DNA from: Solen grandis
Taxonomy: Eukaryota; Mollusca; Bivalvia; Adapedonta; Solenidae
Assembly (NCBI GenBank): GCA_021229015.1
Contig: CM037788.1
Span: forward strand, 45,404,714 to 45,468,713
Reading direction: 5' to 3'
DNA: 64,000 nt
The notes beneath the pieces were generated by a model that was not told the DNA's origin, searched no databases, and saw only the letters and a program-made list of their open reading frames with translations. Of the stretch, positions 1-10,316 are shown piece by piece. Numbering within the stretch: position 1 is the stretch's first letter; every line of letters begins with the position of its first letter. The translations under genes and the position numbers were made by a program.

Positions 1-690
1 AGAGGTCCTAGTACTGATCCCTTAGACACTCCGGAATTAATAGTTGTTTCATTTGAAAATTCAGTACCTACAAACACTCTTTGTTTTCTATATGAAGACC
101 CTTGTGCCAGACCCGGTCAAATGCTTTGCTTATGTGACGATGCGTCGTCACGGGTATAAGTACAATCTCTGACAGATTGTCAGTGAGTCGACTCTTTGGC
201 TCAGTGCTTAGAGCATTGGGCTATCACGCCGACGGACCGGGTGCGATTCCATGCTGGGCCTTGTCACAAAAAACAATACAGGTAAGTTTTTTTTATCGTT
301 GAATGCTTTACAAATTTGATTATAAATATCAATTTACTGATAAACTTTTGAGTGACCAGTTAAAACACCTGAATGGTATTTGTAATTACCTTTTATTCAA
401 GTAATAAATTGTACATATATTTAAAAACTACTCTTTCCATAATTTTACCAGTTCAACTTATTAAAGAAACAGGTCTATAATTTGAAGGAATGGTTTTATC
501 CCCCTTTTTAAAAAGTGGCATAACATTGGCTTGCTTCCATAGCTTAGGATACTTATTTTGTTGTATTGATTTATTGAATTACATGGATAAAGGTTTACAA
601 ATTGAAGTTTTTGAGAAATCAACTGCTAAGCGCACTGGTGGTAACAATTTGTTTCGCCATAGCCCAACCGATTCAACCCCGATGTTAAAA
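1..690 (-). pseudogene. LINE reverse transcriptase relic, interrupted by a solo LTR
   Basis: Minus-strand translation shows non-LTR retrotransposon reverse transcriptase pieces in the right order. Near 570-430 it reads YPKLWKQANVMPLFKKGD and then NYRPVSLIS, the finger region typical of Jockey/CR1-like elements, followed by a stop, then TGKIMERVVFK. Near 330-280 it reads IYNQICKAFNDKK. After the LTR at 133-268 it resumes with ISKAFDRVWHKGL (motif A, with the catalytic Asp), and near 60-1 reads SGVSKGSVLGP (motif B, usually SGVPQGSVLGP). The element therefore runs leftwards off the window edge. Stops and a one-base slip beside the LTR show it is dead. The LINE clade was not resolved. Upstream of about 690 the similarity fades into an A-rich tract. 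Confidence 0.85.
133..268 (+). mobile_element. Solo LTR of a TRIM-type miniature LTR retrotransposon
   Basis: This 136-bp copy starts TGTGACGATGCGTCGTCAC and ends TTGTCACA. It is clearly the same LTR as at 38288, 38532, 47527 and 47773. It has the same start hairpin, an A-box-like TGGCTCAGTGCTTAGAGCA and a degenerate B box. No PBS or internal region follows it, so it is a solo LTR. The flanks (CTTA left, AAAA right) show no 4-bp duplication, unlike the two complete copies. It sits inside the LINE relic, exactly at reverse transcriptase motif A. Confidence 0.85.
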
Positions 691-1055
691 ACTTCTATAT
701 CACAAAAAAAGCTCTTTCAAAGCATTACAAATAATGGGGAAAAAAAAAAAAAAAACAAAAAAAAAAAACGATAATGCGGAAACAACCCTGACCTTTGCAA
801 TTTTATGGAAACAAAAGTGAAATGCTCCATGGGATCTTATGCTGCACCTTCAGTTAAAATTTCATGCAAATAAAACAAAACATAAAGCTTACAGGCCTTA
901 AAAAACGTTAAATTTTAAAGCAAGATTTTTTGACCTTATGACGTCAAATGACTTTCATCTCAAAATGTAAGAAAGACTTGGAGACTACATTCAGTTCAAG
1001 TATCAGCTTTCTAAATCGTCTGGAAGCGATGTTATACGTATTTGAAATTTGACGT
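691..1055. other. Non-coding stretch with an A-rich tract
   Basis: An A-rich run lies at about 737-770. The rest is AT-rich sequence with no supported gene or repeat. Confidence 0.5.
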
Positions 1056-1400
1056 CAATAGTTCGAATCTCGGATTCGCCATAGAACATTTGCCTTTTCG
1101 AATTTGGAAAAACAGACACGTGGATGCAAAACTAGGGACGTAACATATACATTCTGTAAAATTTTTGATGAAAATCGGTATAGAAATAATGGCACTATCT
1201 CATCTAGAAGCAATTTAATGCGTATTATTGTATCGAATCTTGGATCCGCATAGAACCGTTGCCTTTCAAATTTAGAAAAACGGACACCTGGATGCACAAC
1301 TAGAAAGTAACATATACAGTCTATAAAAATTTGATGAAAATCGGTCTAGAAATAATGGCCGTAAACCGTGTACAAACTTTTGTAGACAACGTCAAGTGTG
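1056..1400. repeat. Degenerate direct repeat, two units
   Basis: A block containing 'tcgaatctcggattcgccatag', an A-rich stretch, 'cggacac.tggatgca' and 'gatgaaaatcgg.atagaaataatgg' occurs twice, near 1067-1190 and 1233-1370. The units are clearly related but diverged. No coding frame is supported. Confidence 0.7.
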
Positions 1401-1425
1401 ACGTCGTGTGTCGCCATAGGCAAAT

Positions 1426-2820
1426 AAAACAAGAGGGCCAAGATTGCCCTATAATCGCTCACCTGAGAAACATTGCCTTTATACCCCCACTGCTGAAGAA
1501 ATAAAGATGCTGGAGGGTAAAAAAGTGAAAAATGTTTTTTTTATCAAAAGAGTATAACTCTGACTTTAAAGGCCGAAATCAGCCATAATCACACTTGATA
1601 AAGGGATTAAGGTAATAAACATTGTCATAAAGTTTGAAGATGATTGCTCAAGAAATGAAAATGCCAGAGTATATTAAAAGAGGCATAACTCCTGACCTAA
1701 TTGGACGCAATCAGTCATAATCTAATTTGATCAATAAATTATAGTCACAAATATTTTCATAAATTTTGGAAATGATTGCTTTAGAAATGAAAATGTTATA
1801 GTTTAAACAAATTGAAAGCTGGCATTAATTTATATTAAAAGGAACATAACTCTTGATCTAATTAGCCAATATATGCCAAAAACGAACTTAATATAGAGAT
1901 AAAGGTCATAAACATTGTCATTAACTTTGAAGATGTTGTTTAAGAAATGAAGACGCTAGAGTGTAAATAAAGTGAAATCTGGCATTATTTTATATTAAAA
2001 AGGGAATACCTCCAGACGTAAATAGCCAATATCAGCCATTATCGAACATGATTGAGAAATTATGGTCAAAAACAATGTCATAAAGTTTAAAGGTGATTGT
2101 TCAAGAAATGAAGACGCTTGAGTGTAAACAAAGTGACATCTGGCATTTTTTATATGAAAAGGAGCATAACTCCTGACCTAACTGGCTGATATCAGCCATA
2201 ATCAAACTTGTCCTGAAGATTATAATCATAAACATTGTCATAAAGTTTGAAGATGATTGGTTAAGAAATGAAGGTGCTAGAATGTAAACAAAATAAAATA
2301 TAGCATTTTATTATATTAAAAGGAGCATATCTCCTGACCTAATTAGCTGATAACAGCCATAATCAAACTTGTCCAGAAGATTATGATCATAAACATTGTC
2401 ATAAAGTTTGAAGATGATTGGTTAAGAAATGAAGATGCTAGAGTGTAAACAATGTAAAATATGGCATTTTTTTTATATCAAAAGAGGCATAACTCCTGAC
2501 TTAATAGGCCAGTATCAGCCATGATCAAACCCGACTGAGAGATTATGGTTATAAACATTGCAATAACGTTTGAAGATAATTACTTAAAAGGGGTATACTT
2601 CCTGACATAAATAACCAATATCAGCCATTATCGAACATGATTGAGAAATTATGGTCTAATACATTGTCATAAAGTTTAAAGGTGATTATTCAAGAGATGA
2701 AGATGCTAGAGTGTAAACAAAATAAAATATGGCATTTTATTATATTAAAAGGGGCATATCTCCTGACCTAATTGGCCGATATCAGCCATAATTGAACTTT
2801 AATTTTCAGTATCTTAAGTA
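1426..2820. repeat. Degenerate ~160-bp tandem array led by an AACAAGAGGGCC repeat start
   Basis: The start (1428-1475) reads AACAAGAGGGCC...GCCCT...TCGCTCACCTGAG, which I recognise as the head of a very common bivalve interspersed repeat. It is followed by about nine diverged units. The phrase 'gcataactcctgacctaattgg' recurs near 1551, 1681, 1843, 2002, 2161, 2323, 2483, 2589 and 2751, a spacing of about 160 bases with two short units. Each unit also has 'cataaagtttgaagatgattg' and 'aagaaatgaagatgctagagtg'. No coding capacity. Confidence 0.8.
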
Positions 2821-2864
2821 ACTGTTATTTTTATTTTCAACATATATAAATTCAGGTGTAAAAA

Positions 2865-3345
2865 GGAAGAAAAAAAGAGTAATAAGAACTAGATTTCGTT
2901 TGTCCCGAACAAACGATAGGGTTTTCTGCTCTAATGACTTTTGTGTCATTGTGATCTTGAGCTTTGACTTTATGTCCTCTAAATCATAGGGGTCATTTAC
3001 AGGCCATTGGCAATGTCCCTATCAAGTTTCAAAGGCCTAGGCTCATTCTCTCTCAAGTAATCAATCTAAAAAGTATTTTATATTAAATGTCATTGTGACA
3101 TTTTTACCGTTGACCTTATGCCTTTAAAATAATAGGGGTCATTTACTGGATTCTCAAACCTAGACTTATTTCTTCTCAAGTTATTGATCAGACAAGTATT
3201 TTACACTAAGTGTCACTTTGATCTTGACCTTTGACCTAATGACCATAAAATTTAAAAGGGATCATCAACTGAGCATGGGCAATGTCCCTACCAAGTTTCA
3301 CAAAGCTAGGCTTATTTCTTCTCAAGATATTGTGCGGACAATAAA
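2865..3345. repeat. Three-unit degenerate tandem repeat rich in TTGACCT/TGACCTT
   Basis: It begins after AACTAGATTTCGTTTGTC, a phrase that recurs in diverged form at about 42974. Three units of about 140-150 bases share 'gtcattgtgatcttgacctttgac', 'ataggggtcatttac', 'aatgtccctacaagtttca' and 'aggcttatttcttctcaag'. They are diverged and non-coding. Confidence 0.75.
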
Positions 3346-3473
3346 TAAAACATCTTGCTCTTAATTTCCTGACCCTTCACACAATGCTGCTACGGATGAT
3401 GATGAGCATTAGGATGACGATGTACTTTACGTTAACCTACTCATGATTCGATTTAAAATCACTGATCCTGTCT

Positions 3474-3734
3474 CCAGGGCCTCAGGGCCGAGAGGGAAAA
3501 GTCGCTGACTTTAACACTCACTCAGCCCCTCACCGAGTGGGTTCGAATCCCGGCAGGGTCATTTGGATTTTCATGTGATGAAGCCTTCCAGCTGGCTTGC
3601 GGAAGGTAAGTGATCCTACTCGAATGCCTCAGTGCATTCGGGGTCTTCCTCCACCTGTAACTAGCTGGACGTCACTATATGACTTAAATACTGTCGATAC
3701 GACGTTAATGTCAAATAGTTAAGTTAAGTCAAGC
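3474..3734 (+). mobile_element. tRNA-derived SINE (family A), full copy with target duplication
   Basis: The head 'ggccgagagggaaaagtcgctgactt ... gggttcgaatcccggcagggtc' resembles a class II tRNA (Leu/Ser type), with an A-box-like start and an exact B box GGTTCGAATCC. The body has 'ggtcttcctccacctgtaactagctgg' and the tail has 'atgacttaaatactgtcgatacgacgttaa'. Direct repeats CTGATCCTGTCT at 3462-3473 and 3735-3746 flank it exactly, which fits LINE-mediated insertion. It shares its 3' tail with SINE family B. Confidence 0.88.
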
Positions 3735-3746
3735 CTGATCCTGTCT

Positions 3747-4198
3747 TCAAACATAGCGATGCATGCCTCATAATGACGGAAGTGTACATTAAAATCTTAT
3801 CAATTTAAAATATGACTTCCTCATCAGCAATATAAAGGACGCCGTTTTGACACAGATATGTTGGTAATTATACATAATGTCCCATTAAATGTTTTCTCGA
3901 TATAATGCATGCTGTTCATGATGATTAGATATCAAGCTAATAAGGGCTTTTTATATGGTACTTCCTTTTTATTGTGTCTCCTCCTATATTTATATGGGGG
4001 AAATGTTTTTGTCAGAGTTGTCTGTCTGTCCGTTTGTTTGCCCCAATTTTTGTCCGGAGCATAACTCGAAGTATCGAAGCAGAATATGTGCACTTATCCA
4101 ATTCTAATTTTAAATTTATGCAAAAGCATAAACCACACAAATTCATTTTATTTTTCAGATTAATGAAAAGAGTGATGCAAAGTCATTGTTACATTTAG
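3747..4198. other. No gene; fragment of an interspersed repeat
   Basis: Mostly AT-rich. Near 3990-4110 a 'ttgtctgtctgtccgtttg...tttgtccggagcataactcgaag' phrase looks like a piece of a bivalve interspersed repeat. Nothing else is supported. Confidence 0.4.
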
Positions 4199-4385
4199 GA
4201 GGTCGTGGTTTCGATCCCCGGTCCGACATACTGAAGTCGCAAGATATGATACTAGTGTAGCTCCCTTACTTGGCGCTAAGCATATGAATGTCTTTCCAGG
4301 TCTGGTTGGCCCAGTGTCAGGATAATGTTACCTGACGTGACATCATGCTACATGTCTACGGCGTGATACTGCAGTGTGGAAACAC
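4199..4385 (+). mobile_element. SINE family B, 5'-truncated copy
   Basis: Starts at the B box ('ggtcgtggtttcgatccccgg') and continues with 'tagctcccttacttggcgctaagcatat', 'ctggttggcccagtgtcaggataat' and 'tctacggcgtgatactgcagtg'. It matches the reverse-oriented copies at 22266-22517 and 56735-56955. The A-box end is missing. Confidence 0.8.
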
Positions 4386-5318
4386 ACTTAAATATTACCA
4401 GCACTTTGATATGTAATGTCGGTATTATTTCGTCCAAGACATAGATAGCAACCACAATATTTAGTTATTTCATACATATAAATATTCTTTTTTCTCAGAC
4501 TGATAAAATCACCGTGGATTGAACGTTTCATGTATGTGTTTTGAATGTTTCGAAATAATAGATTGCAAAGAATGTGAAATGGAAAAGGTTTACGATAGTT
4601 TGGCATGTTTCAAGGTTTGAATTACAGCAGTTTATTTTTTGTTTGTTTTAATATGAGTATTTTATGATAATTTATCAGAAAAATAAACAGCAATAAAATG
4701 GAAAATCAAAGAATACAATCATACTTATAACGACGGCTTTCTACAAAATCATCCCAGTTTATTTTTTCTTATACAGTTACAAGCACCAACCATGCAACTG
4801 TTTATTGACTATGAAACTATAATAACGCTTCTCCAAGAACTTTAAAATAATTCTGGTAATTTTTGTGTATATTTATTTTCTTCTATGAGTCTAACGTTTT
4901 GTTTAATTTCATAATTAAAATTTGATATGTGCTGGTAATCGTCTTGGATTCTAGGTCATAACCCTTACATATATAACTGAATAAATTTAGTAACAATGCT
5001 GACATTGTAAATGTACGATGTCATTAAAATGAAATACTAAAGTAGATAGATATAGTATATCAAGCAATTATATTGGACATAATTTCTAAACAGAATGAAA
5101 TCAGATACATTAATATTAATGACAACCATTTTATTTGGAATATACAAGATGGGATTGATGAGTTCGCCGAATTGCTTTATTACTGAAACCTGGAATAGAA
5201 ATTTTTTTTAAAAATATCACGAGATACGTTTACTCAGGACTGACATAGAGCTCAAATATTATTTAGATACGTTAAACAATAAAGTTTGCATGAAACATTG
5301 AACAACAGTATTATGTAG
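4386..5318. other. AT-rich stretch without a supported feature
   Basis: Only short chance frames and A/T runs are seen on either strand. Confidence 0.5.
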
Positions 5319-5320
5319 TA

Positions 5321-5938
5321 CTTGAAGCACGCCGACGTCAACATTGGGTCACGCTGACGTTACTTAAACGTCAAAGTCTAGTGTCCGGTTAACTTTCTCA
5401 ACGTAATCACCACCTCTCGTCTTAAGAATACGTTGTACTGTGTAATACGAGAGAGACAGTTGCTCTGCAATACCTTGCACCATAAACCTTCTGTCATTAC
5501 CTAACAGTTCCTTCACTAACGCTGTGTTTCCAACAGTGACTGTCGATGTCGGCCGACCTGGTCTTTCGTCATCAAACACTGAGGTTCTACCATGCCTAAA
5601 CTGCTTGTGCTAATTGTAGACATTTTTTCCATAGGTTGGTAATGTATCTAACATTTATTTTGTTTTAGTGTCTCTATAAGTGAAAATGTGAGTCAACAAC
5701 AAAATTTGACAACCGCACGCATCTCAATGTCATCTGTTGACGTCATGCGCCGTTTTTTGAAGCCATTGCTATAACAGTCTGCTGTGTAAAAACCGTCCAA
5801 CATAACGTCTTCAAATTTTCCAGACGTCGAAATGTCACACTAATGACAGTTGCATTCGCACAAAATTTGCTTTAAATTTGACTAAGCACTAGCCTGATTA
5901 ATGAATTCAGAATATTTGAAATAACAGCGTGCTTCAAG
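5321..5938 (-). mobile_element. Mariner-like element, internally deleted, with a dead transposase N-terminus
   Basis: Twelve-base inverted ends CTTGAAGCACGC (5321-5332) and its complement (5927-5938) bound about 618 bp. Inside, on the minus strand from about 5660 down to 5364, the translation resembles the helix-turn-helix N-terminus of mariner transposases. It has RHGRTSVFDDERPGRP, then DRRFMVQGIAEQLSLSYYTVQRILK. A stop stands where the family usually has Trp just before the HKQFRHGR segment. The catalytic DDD part is absent. The left flank is TA; the right flank is TC, so the usual TA duplication is intact on one side only. Confidence 0.75.
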
Positions 5939-6143
5939 TCACCAAACAGTGGTTGCTATGGAAACCATTTCTTCTTCTTAAGTATTTAATATCTATTCAC
6001 CTACCTGATAATGAAAGAGAAAATAAGTTTTTATACTTGTATACGAGTTTTCATGTGATTTGATGAAGAAATGAATTTTTGAGACAAGAATAAGCCATCG
6101 TATATATTTTATTTTATGCTTTTCGGTGGATTATATAGGGAAT

Positions 6144-6296
6144 ATTATGTTGCAGTAGCTTTCCGTGGCTTTGTATTTTGCTCCGAGCAGCGTGGGAAGA
6201 AAGATATCTCGCGAGACTGAAGGTCGAGCGAGATATCTTTCTTCCCACGCTGCGAGAAGCAAAATACGAAGCCACGGAAAGCTACTGCAACATAAT
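6144..6296. mobile_element. Near-perfect 153-bp hairpin (foldback/MITE-like)
   Basis: The left arm, starting ATTATGTTGCAGTAGCTTTC, and the right arm are reverse complements over about 70 bases, with a few mismatches in the middle (TCCGAGC versus TTCTCGC). The loop is about 15 bases (gagactgaaggtcga). The inner stem CGTGGGAAGAAAGATATCTC is perfect. No clear target duplication. Such low divergence suggests recent insertion or gene conversion. The short frames reading through it are by-products. Confidence 0.8.
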
Positions 6297-6578
6297 TTTC
6301 CTTTTATTATATACCTTTACATTTTCAAAACAGAAGAAGTCAGTTTTTAGGGTTTTGATGGCTTTATTACTTTTTTCTTCAAAAAAGAAAAAGAAAAAAA
6401 AATCAATGGCGGATGAATTTTACTATGGAATTTAAGCCACGCCCCCACCTCTTCTCATGTATTTAAGAAAAATGGCGGCCAACACGCTAACTGTAAGTGG
6501 ATTTTAACAAATGAAAAACACTAACATGTGAACACTGAATTTGGAATAAACCATGTCTGCTGGAAAACCTTTCGTTTT

Positions 6579-7428
6579 TCAATCACTGTCAGTGTCAGAC
6601 GTGATAACTGGACAGATTCTTTTCCGGCGTTTGGGCAAGGTAGGAGAAGTGTCGTCAGTTTTCGAGGTCTTGTTTATGATTGTGATAGGACAGTTCATGA
6701 GCGTTGCATTTTGAAAGATCTGACCAGCGTGCTTTGAGACACATTCTATTTCTGACATGCTGTGGATATTTGATGACACCACAGACTTAGATGTTGAAGG
6801 AACGGGTTCAAGGGCTGGACAGGGATGACAGGAAGTGGAACTGGAAGTATGTGAAAATTGTTGATATTTGCTCATAGGCTGATTAAATTTTGTAAGAGCT
6901 TTAGCCACATGAGAAGGATTTGGGTTTAGAGACAGTATGTCTGACATTTGTTCTTGCATTTCTAGAGATGCATTGGCATAATTATTGATGCTTTGGACAT
7001 TTCTGTGAGGGAACCCCAAAGGTCAGTGCATGGGTTTTTCTTGCACTGTGATTTGTTTTTTTGCCTTGCAATCCACATTCACTTGCCATATTTTTCATCA
7101 AAGTGCTAAGGGAATGCTGGCCAAGAGGTTGAGATTTGAACCACTTATCAGAGTCAGGAAGGCGTTTATGATTTATACCCAAATAAAATGGAGAGTCAGG
7201 CAGACACATGTCAGCAGGCCTGTGGTGTGCAAAAACTTTGTATGCATAAACGGGACAGGTTTCTTGAGTTTCATGAGCAAACTGCTTAGGATTGAAAGCA
7301 CGGATTTCTGTCTCTTCAAATTCAAACTCAAAAAATTCATCAACTGATTCAACTATGTCAAAATAACCACTTTGACTTAACTGTAGAAAATCAATGTCAT
7401 CGTCAAAATCAAAATCTGACATTTTCAA
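6579..7428 (-). pseudogene. Crypton-type tyrosine recombinase (DUF3504-like) relic, frameshifted
   Basis: Two minus-strand frames together cover one protein. The first (7428-6982, 148 aa) has an acidic N-terminus (MSDFDFDDDIDFLQ). It is followed by CPVYAYKVFAHHRPADMC, SPFYLGINHKR, WFKSQPLG and TNHSARKT, where H127 and R130 fit the H-x-x-R of tyrosine recombinases. The second (7019-6579, 146 aa) continues with PHRNVQSINNYANAS, where Tyr14 fits the nucleophile, then QEQMSDIL, an 'FQNATLMNC' segment and a basic-acidic tail ending ITSDTDSD. The join near 7005 needs a one-base shift, and about a dozen residues usual between HSARKT and the GH-like motif look missing. The upstream DNA-binding half is absent. 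This pattern is known for Crypton elements and their domesticated relatives (QRICH1/ZMYM/KCTD-type C-terminal domains). I infer a dead Crypton copy; an intron at the shift is less likely. Confidence 0.75.
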
Positions 7429-8073
7429 TGAAAGATAGTCAGCGTTTTAGACCTATCCTGAAATGTAAACAATTGCTGCAGCCGACAACAATGAAATAAC
7501 GGTGAATCTCGAAAACGTGTCTGTTATTTGTGATAAGTTTGTAAAGAAATTTAAAGAAAAAAAAACAAACAATGTTTCTTTGATAATAATTAAAAAAACA
7601 AAACAAGAACATCCTTTTTTATCGTTTATTAAATAAATTTGACAAGATGATTTCTTTGATAAAAATAGAAACTGATTCTCCCAGTAGTATTGGTTCTCGT
7701 CTCTATTTACTACGTAGCGCCCACTTACAGCGGGAACCATGCCGAAAGTAGTCCGCACAGTGTGACGTCATACTATGTATTAGACGCTGATATAATACGG
7801 ATTTTTAATCTGTTGAGTTGTATTTGCGTCTCGTATTTTGCGTGTTTTAGGGCCAGAAAATGTATAGGTATATAATAAAGGGAAATATCAGTGAATTAAA
7901 AATGGTAATTTCACTGCCTAGTACAGGGAATATTACGATTATCATAATTTTCACTCTTGAACTTGAACCCGACCCTATGTCATAAACTGATCGGAGCGTT
8001 ATTTGTACTGGGTTTTACGCAAGAAATGACGTCATAAAAAAACGTCACGCACGCGAGGTAATACCGCCAGTTT
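7429..8073. other. Non-coding stretch before the gap
   Basis: AT-rich with a few GC-richer patches near 7690-7780. An open 101-codon minus frame at 7453-7758 has no family features. No supported feature. Confidence 0.45.
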
Positions 8074-8173
8074 NNNNNNNNNNNNNNNNNNNNNNNNNNN
8101 NNNNNNNNNNNNNNNNNNNNNNNNNNNNNNNNNNNNNNNNNNNNNNNNNNNNNNNNNNNNNNNNNNNNNNNNN
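8074..8173. other. Assembly gap (100 N)
   Basis: Exactly 100 N, the conventional filler for a gap of unknown size. Frames crossing it are not meaningful. Confidence 0.99.
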
Positions 8174-9249
8174 ATGTGGGATTTTGTATTTACCATTCGA
8201 TCGGTAAAGCATTGAAGTGTAGAAAACATCATATAGACTATAAGGACTAAAGACCATAAGAAAACATTGTACAAGAAATTAAATTTCACTAGCGAAAATG
8301 ATCATAAGACATTATACAATCGTGCCTTTGATGATGTTGTATCTCAATATGTACACTTTCTGCACACATTATGTACACTTGTACGCTTGTGTATATTTGC
8401 TTTTTTTTATAATTTTCTATCAATATTTAAACAAAAGGCATGTGACACCTATCTCCCTCTCTCTTTCCTTCTTGTTAACTTAAAATGAAAGGTATATGGA
8501 TTAATTCTAGACGGACATATTTTAGAATAAAACAAAAATATTCTTAAAAGGTTTCTTTCTAATGCATCCTGTCAAACTAGAGAGTGAAACCTTTGAAATA
8601 AAAGTTTTGCGTGGTAATATGTGGAATACTTTTAAATAGTCTAGCAATGTCTGCAGTAAAAAGCGACAAATCCTTAAATTCCATGTGACAGCTACGTTAG
8701 TCTTCGGTGATTTACAACAAAAATGACAACAAGAAAGGTTCCGTTGGGTATGTTTGCCTCATTAAATATTTACAGGCTTATGTGACAAAGGATATAATAT
8801 TTAATTATTGGATATTGAATATATTTTATTTCAATCTAAACACTACTCGTTTTAGAGGCAATATTTAAAGATACAAACACTAAAGTTCCTCCTAACTATT
8901 TATCGGGCTTGGGGATTAATTTGTGTCAAGATTAAACACTCTACCGTATGTATACAAGTTGGAAAGGAATATATTGTATTTATTTATCATATCAAAAAAT
9001 TATTTTGTGTATTTATTGAGCGTAAACTATAATTTCTTATCTGTGGTATATTATGATATATATTTATTATATTCTCAATAATTTCACATAATAATTAAAT
9101 TGATTTACAGAAAAGTACATATCTTATAAAGCCAATGCCTCTGATAACGATGTGATCATTCGATGCAAAGCATTCTTATATCGTGCATGAAAGAATCATG
9201 TCAAGGGAGAGAGTACAAAACGCATTTGAATTAGTTTACACCTTTGGGT

Positions 9250-9250
<1 letters not shown>
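8174..9250. other. AT-rich stretch without a supported feature
   Basis: No gene, RNA or repeat family is recognised on either strand. Confidence 0.5.

Positions 9251-9251
<1 letters not shown>

Positions 9252-9281
<30 letters not shown>
9252..9281. repeat. (CA)n microsatellite
   Basis: About 14 uninterrupted CA units. Confidence 0.97.
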
Positions 9282-9283
<2 letters not shown>

Positions 9284-9714
9284 TGCATATAGAAAAATCA
9301 CACATATATAAATGTGACATTGTGATTCTTAAATCGATACAAATATGAACTATTGTAATTGTAAATGATCTTATAAAGTCATAAAGGTGTTGTCATTTTT
9401 CAATGTCATTTTATGTTTTAGGTTATTTTTCGTATTGAAGATATATGTCATGATATACACTATAAATCCGTAGGTTTGAACTATGTTGAAAGAATAATTA
9501 TAATATTCTTATTGAAATGACCTTATGAGCATATACTATATGTTGTATTCACATTTAAGGTCATCACATTTCGAAATAAGTAGATATATGAATGAGAACA
9601 GGGATAAAAAGAAAAAAAAGTAACTCAAAATCTGTGTGTATAAGGTATAAAGTTGGCAAACCGTATAATTTGATATGTAAAGAATAATGCTTTCCAGACG
9701 ACCATCTATTCCAC

Positions 9715-10316
9715 TCATAGTTGGTCAACTGCTCTTTCATAAATAGTAGGCAACTGTATTTCATAAATATTTGGTCAACTGTCCTTTCATAAATAGTTGG
9801 TCAACTGTTATTCATAAGTAGTTGGTCAACTGTTATTTCATAAATAGTAGGTCAACTGTTTTTCATAAATGGTTGGTCAACTGTTTTTCATAAATGGTTG
9901 GTCAACTGTTTTTCATAAATGGTTGGTCAACTGTTTTTCATAAATGGTTGGTCAACTGTTTTTCATAAATGGTTGGTCAACTGTTTTTCATAAATGATTG
10001 GTCAACTGTTTTTCATAAATGGTTGGTCATCTGCTTTTTTATAAATGGTTGGTCAACTGTTTTTCATAAATGGTTGGTCATCTGTTTTTCATAAATGGTT
10101 CGTCAACTATTTCATAAAGGGTTTGTCAACTGTTATTTCATAAATGGTTGGTCAACTGTTTTTCATAAATAGTTGGTCAACTGTTTTTCATAAATGGTGT
10201 GTCAACTGATTTTCATAAATAATTTGTCAACTGTTATTTCATAAATAGTTGGTCAACTGTTTTTCATAAATGGTTGGTCAACTGTTATTTCATAAACGGT
10301 TGGTTAACTGTTTTTC
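9715..10316. repeat. 25-bp minisatellite, about 24 units
   Basis: The unit is close to TTGGTCAACTGTTTTTCATAAATGG. I count 24 units by the 'gtcaactg' core, most 25-26 bases long. Units in the middle (about 9860-10010) are nearly identical and edge units are more diverged, as expected if unequal exchange or slippage homogenises the centre. The trinucleotide after the core varies (TTT, TTAT, CCT). No frame is preserved. Confidence 0.96.

Noticed and set aside
6165..6435. Two short plus frames
   Set aside because: They translate the hairpin element and an A-rich tract.
8032..8289. Open frames crossing the first gap
   Set aside because: N bases cannot support a frame.
9715..10316. CRISPR-like look of regularly spaced repeats (also 15585-17215)
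   Set aside because: Units are contiguous with no unique spacers, and the genome is eukaryotic.
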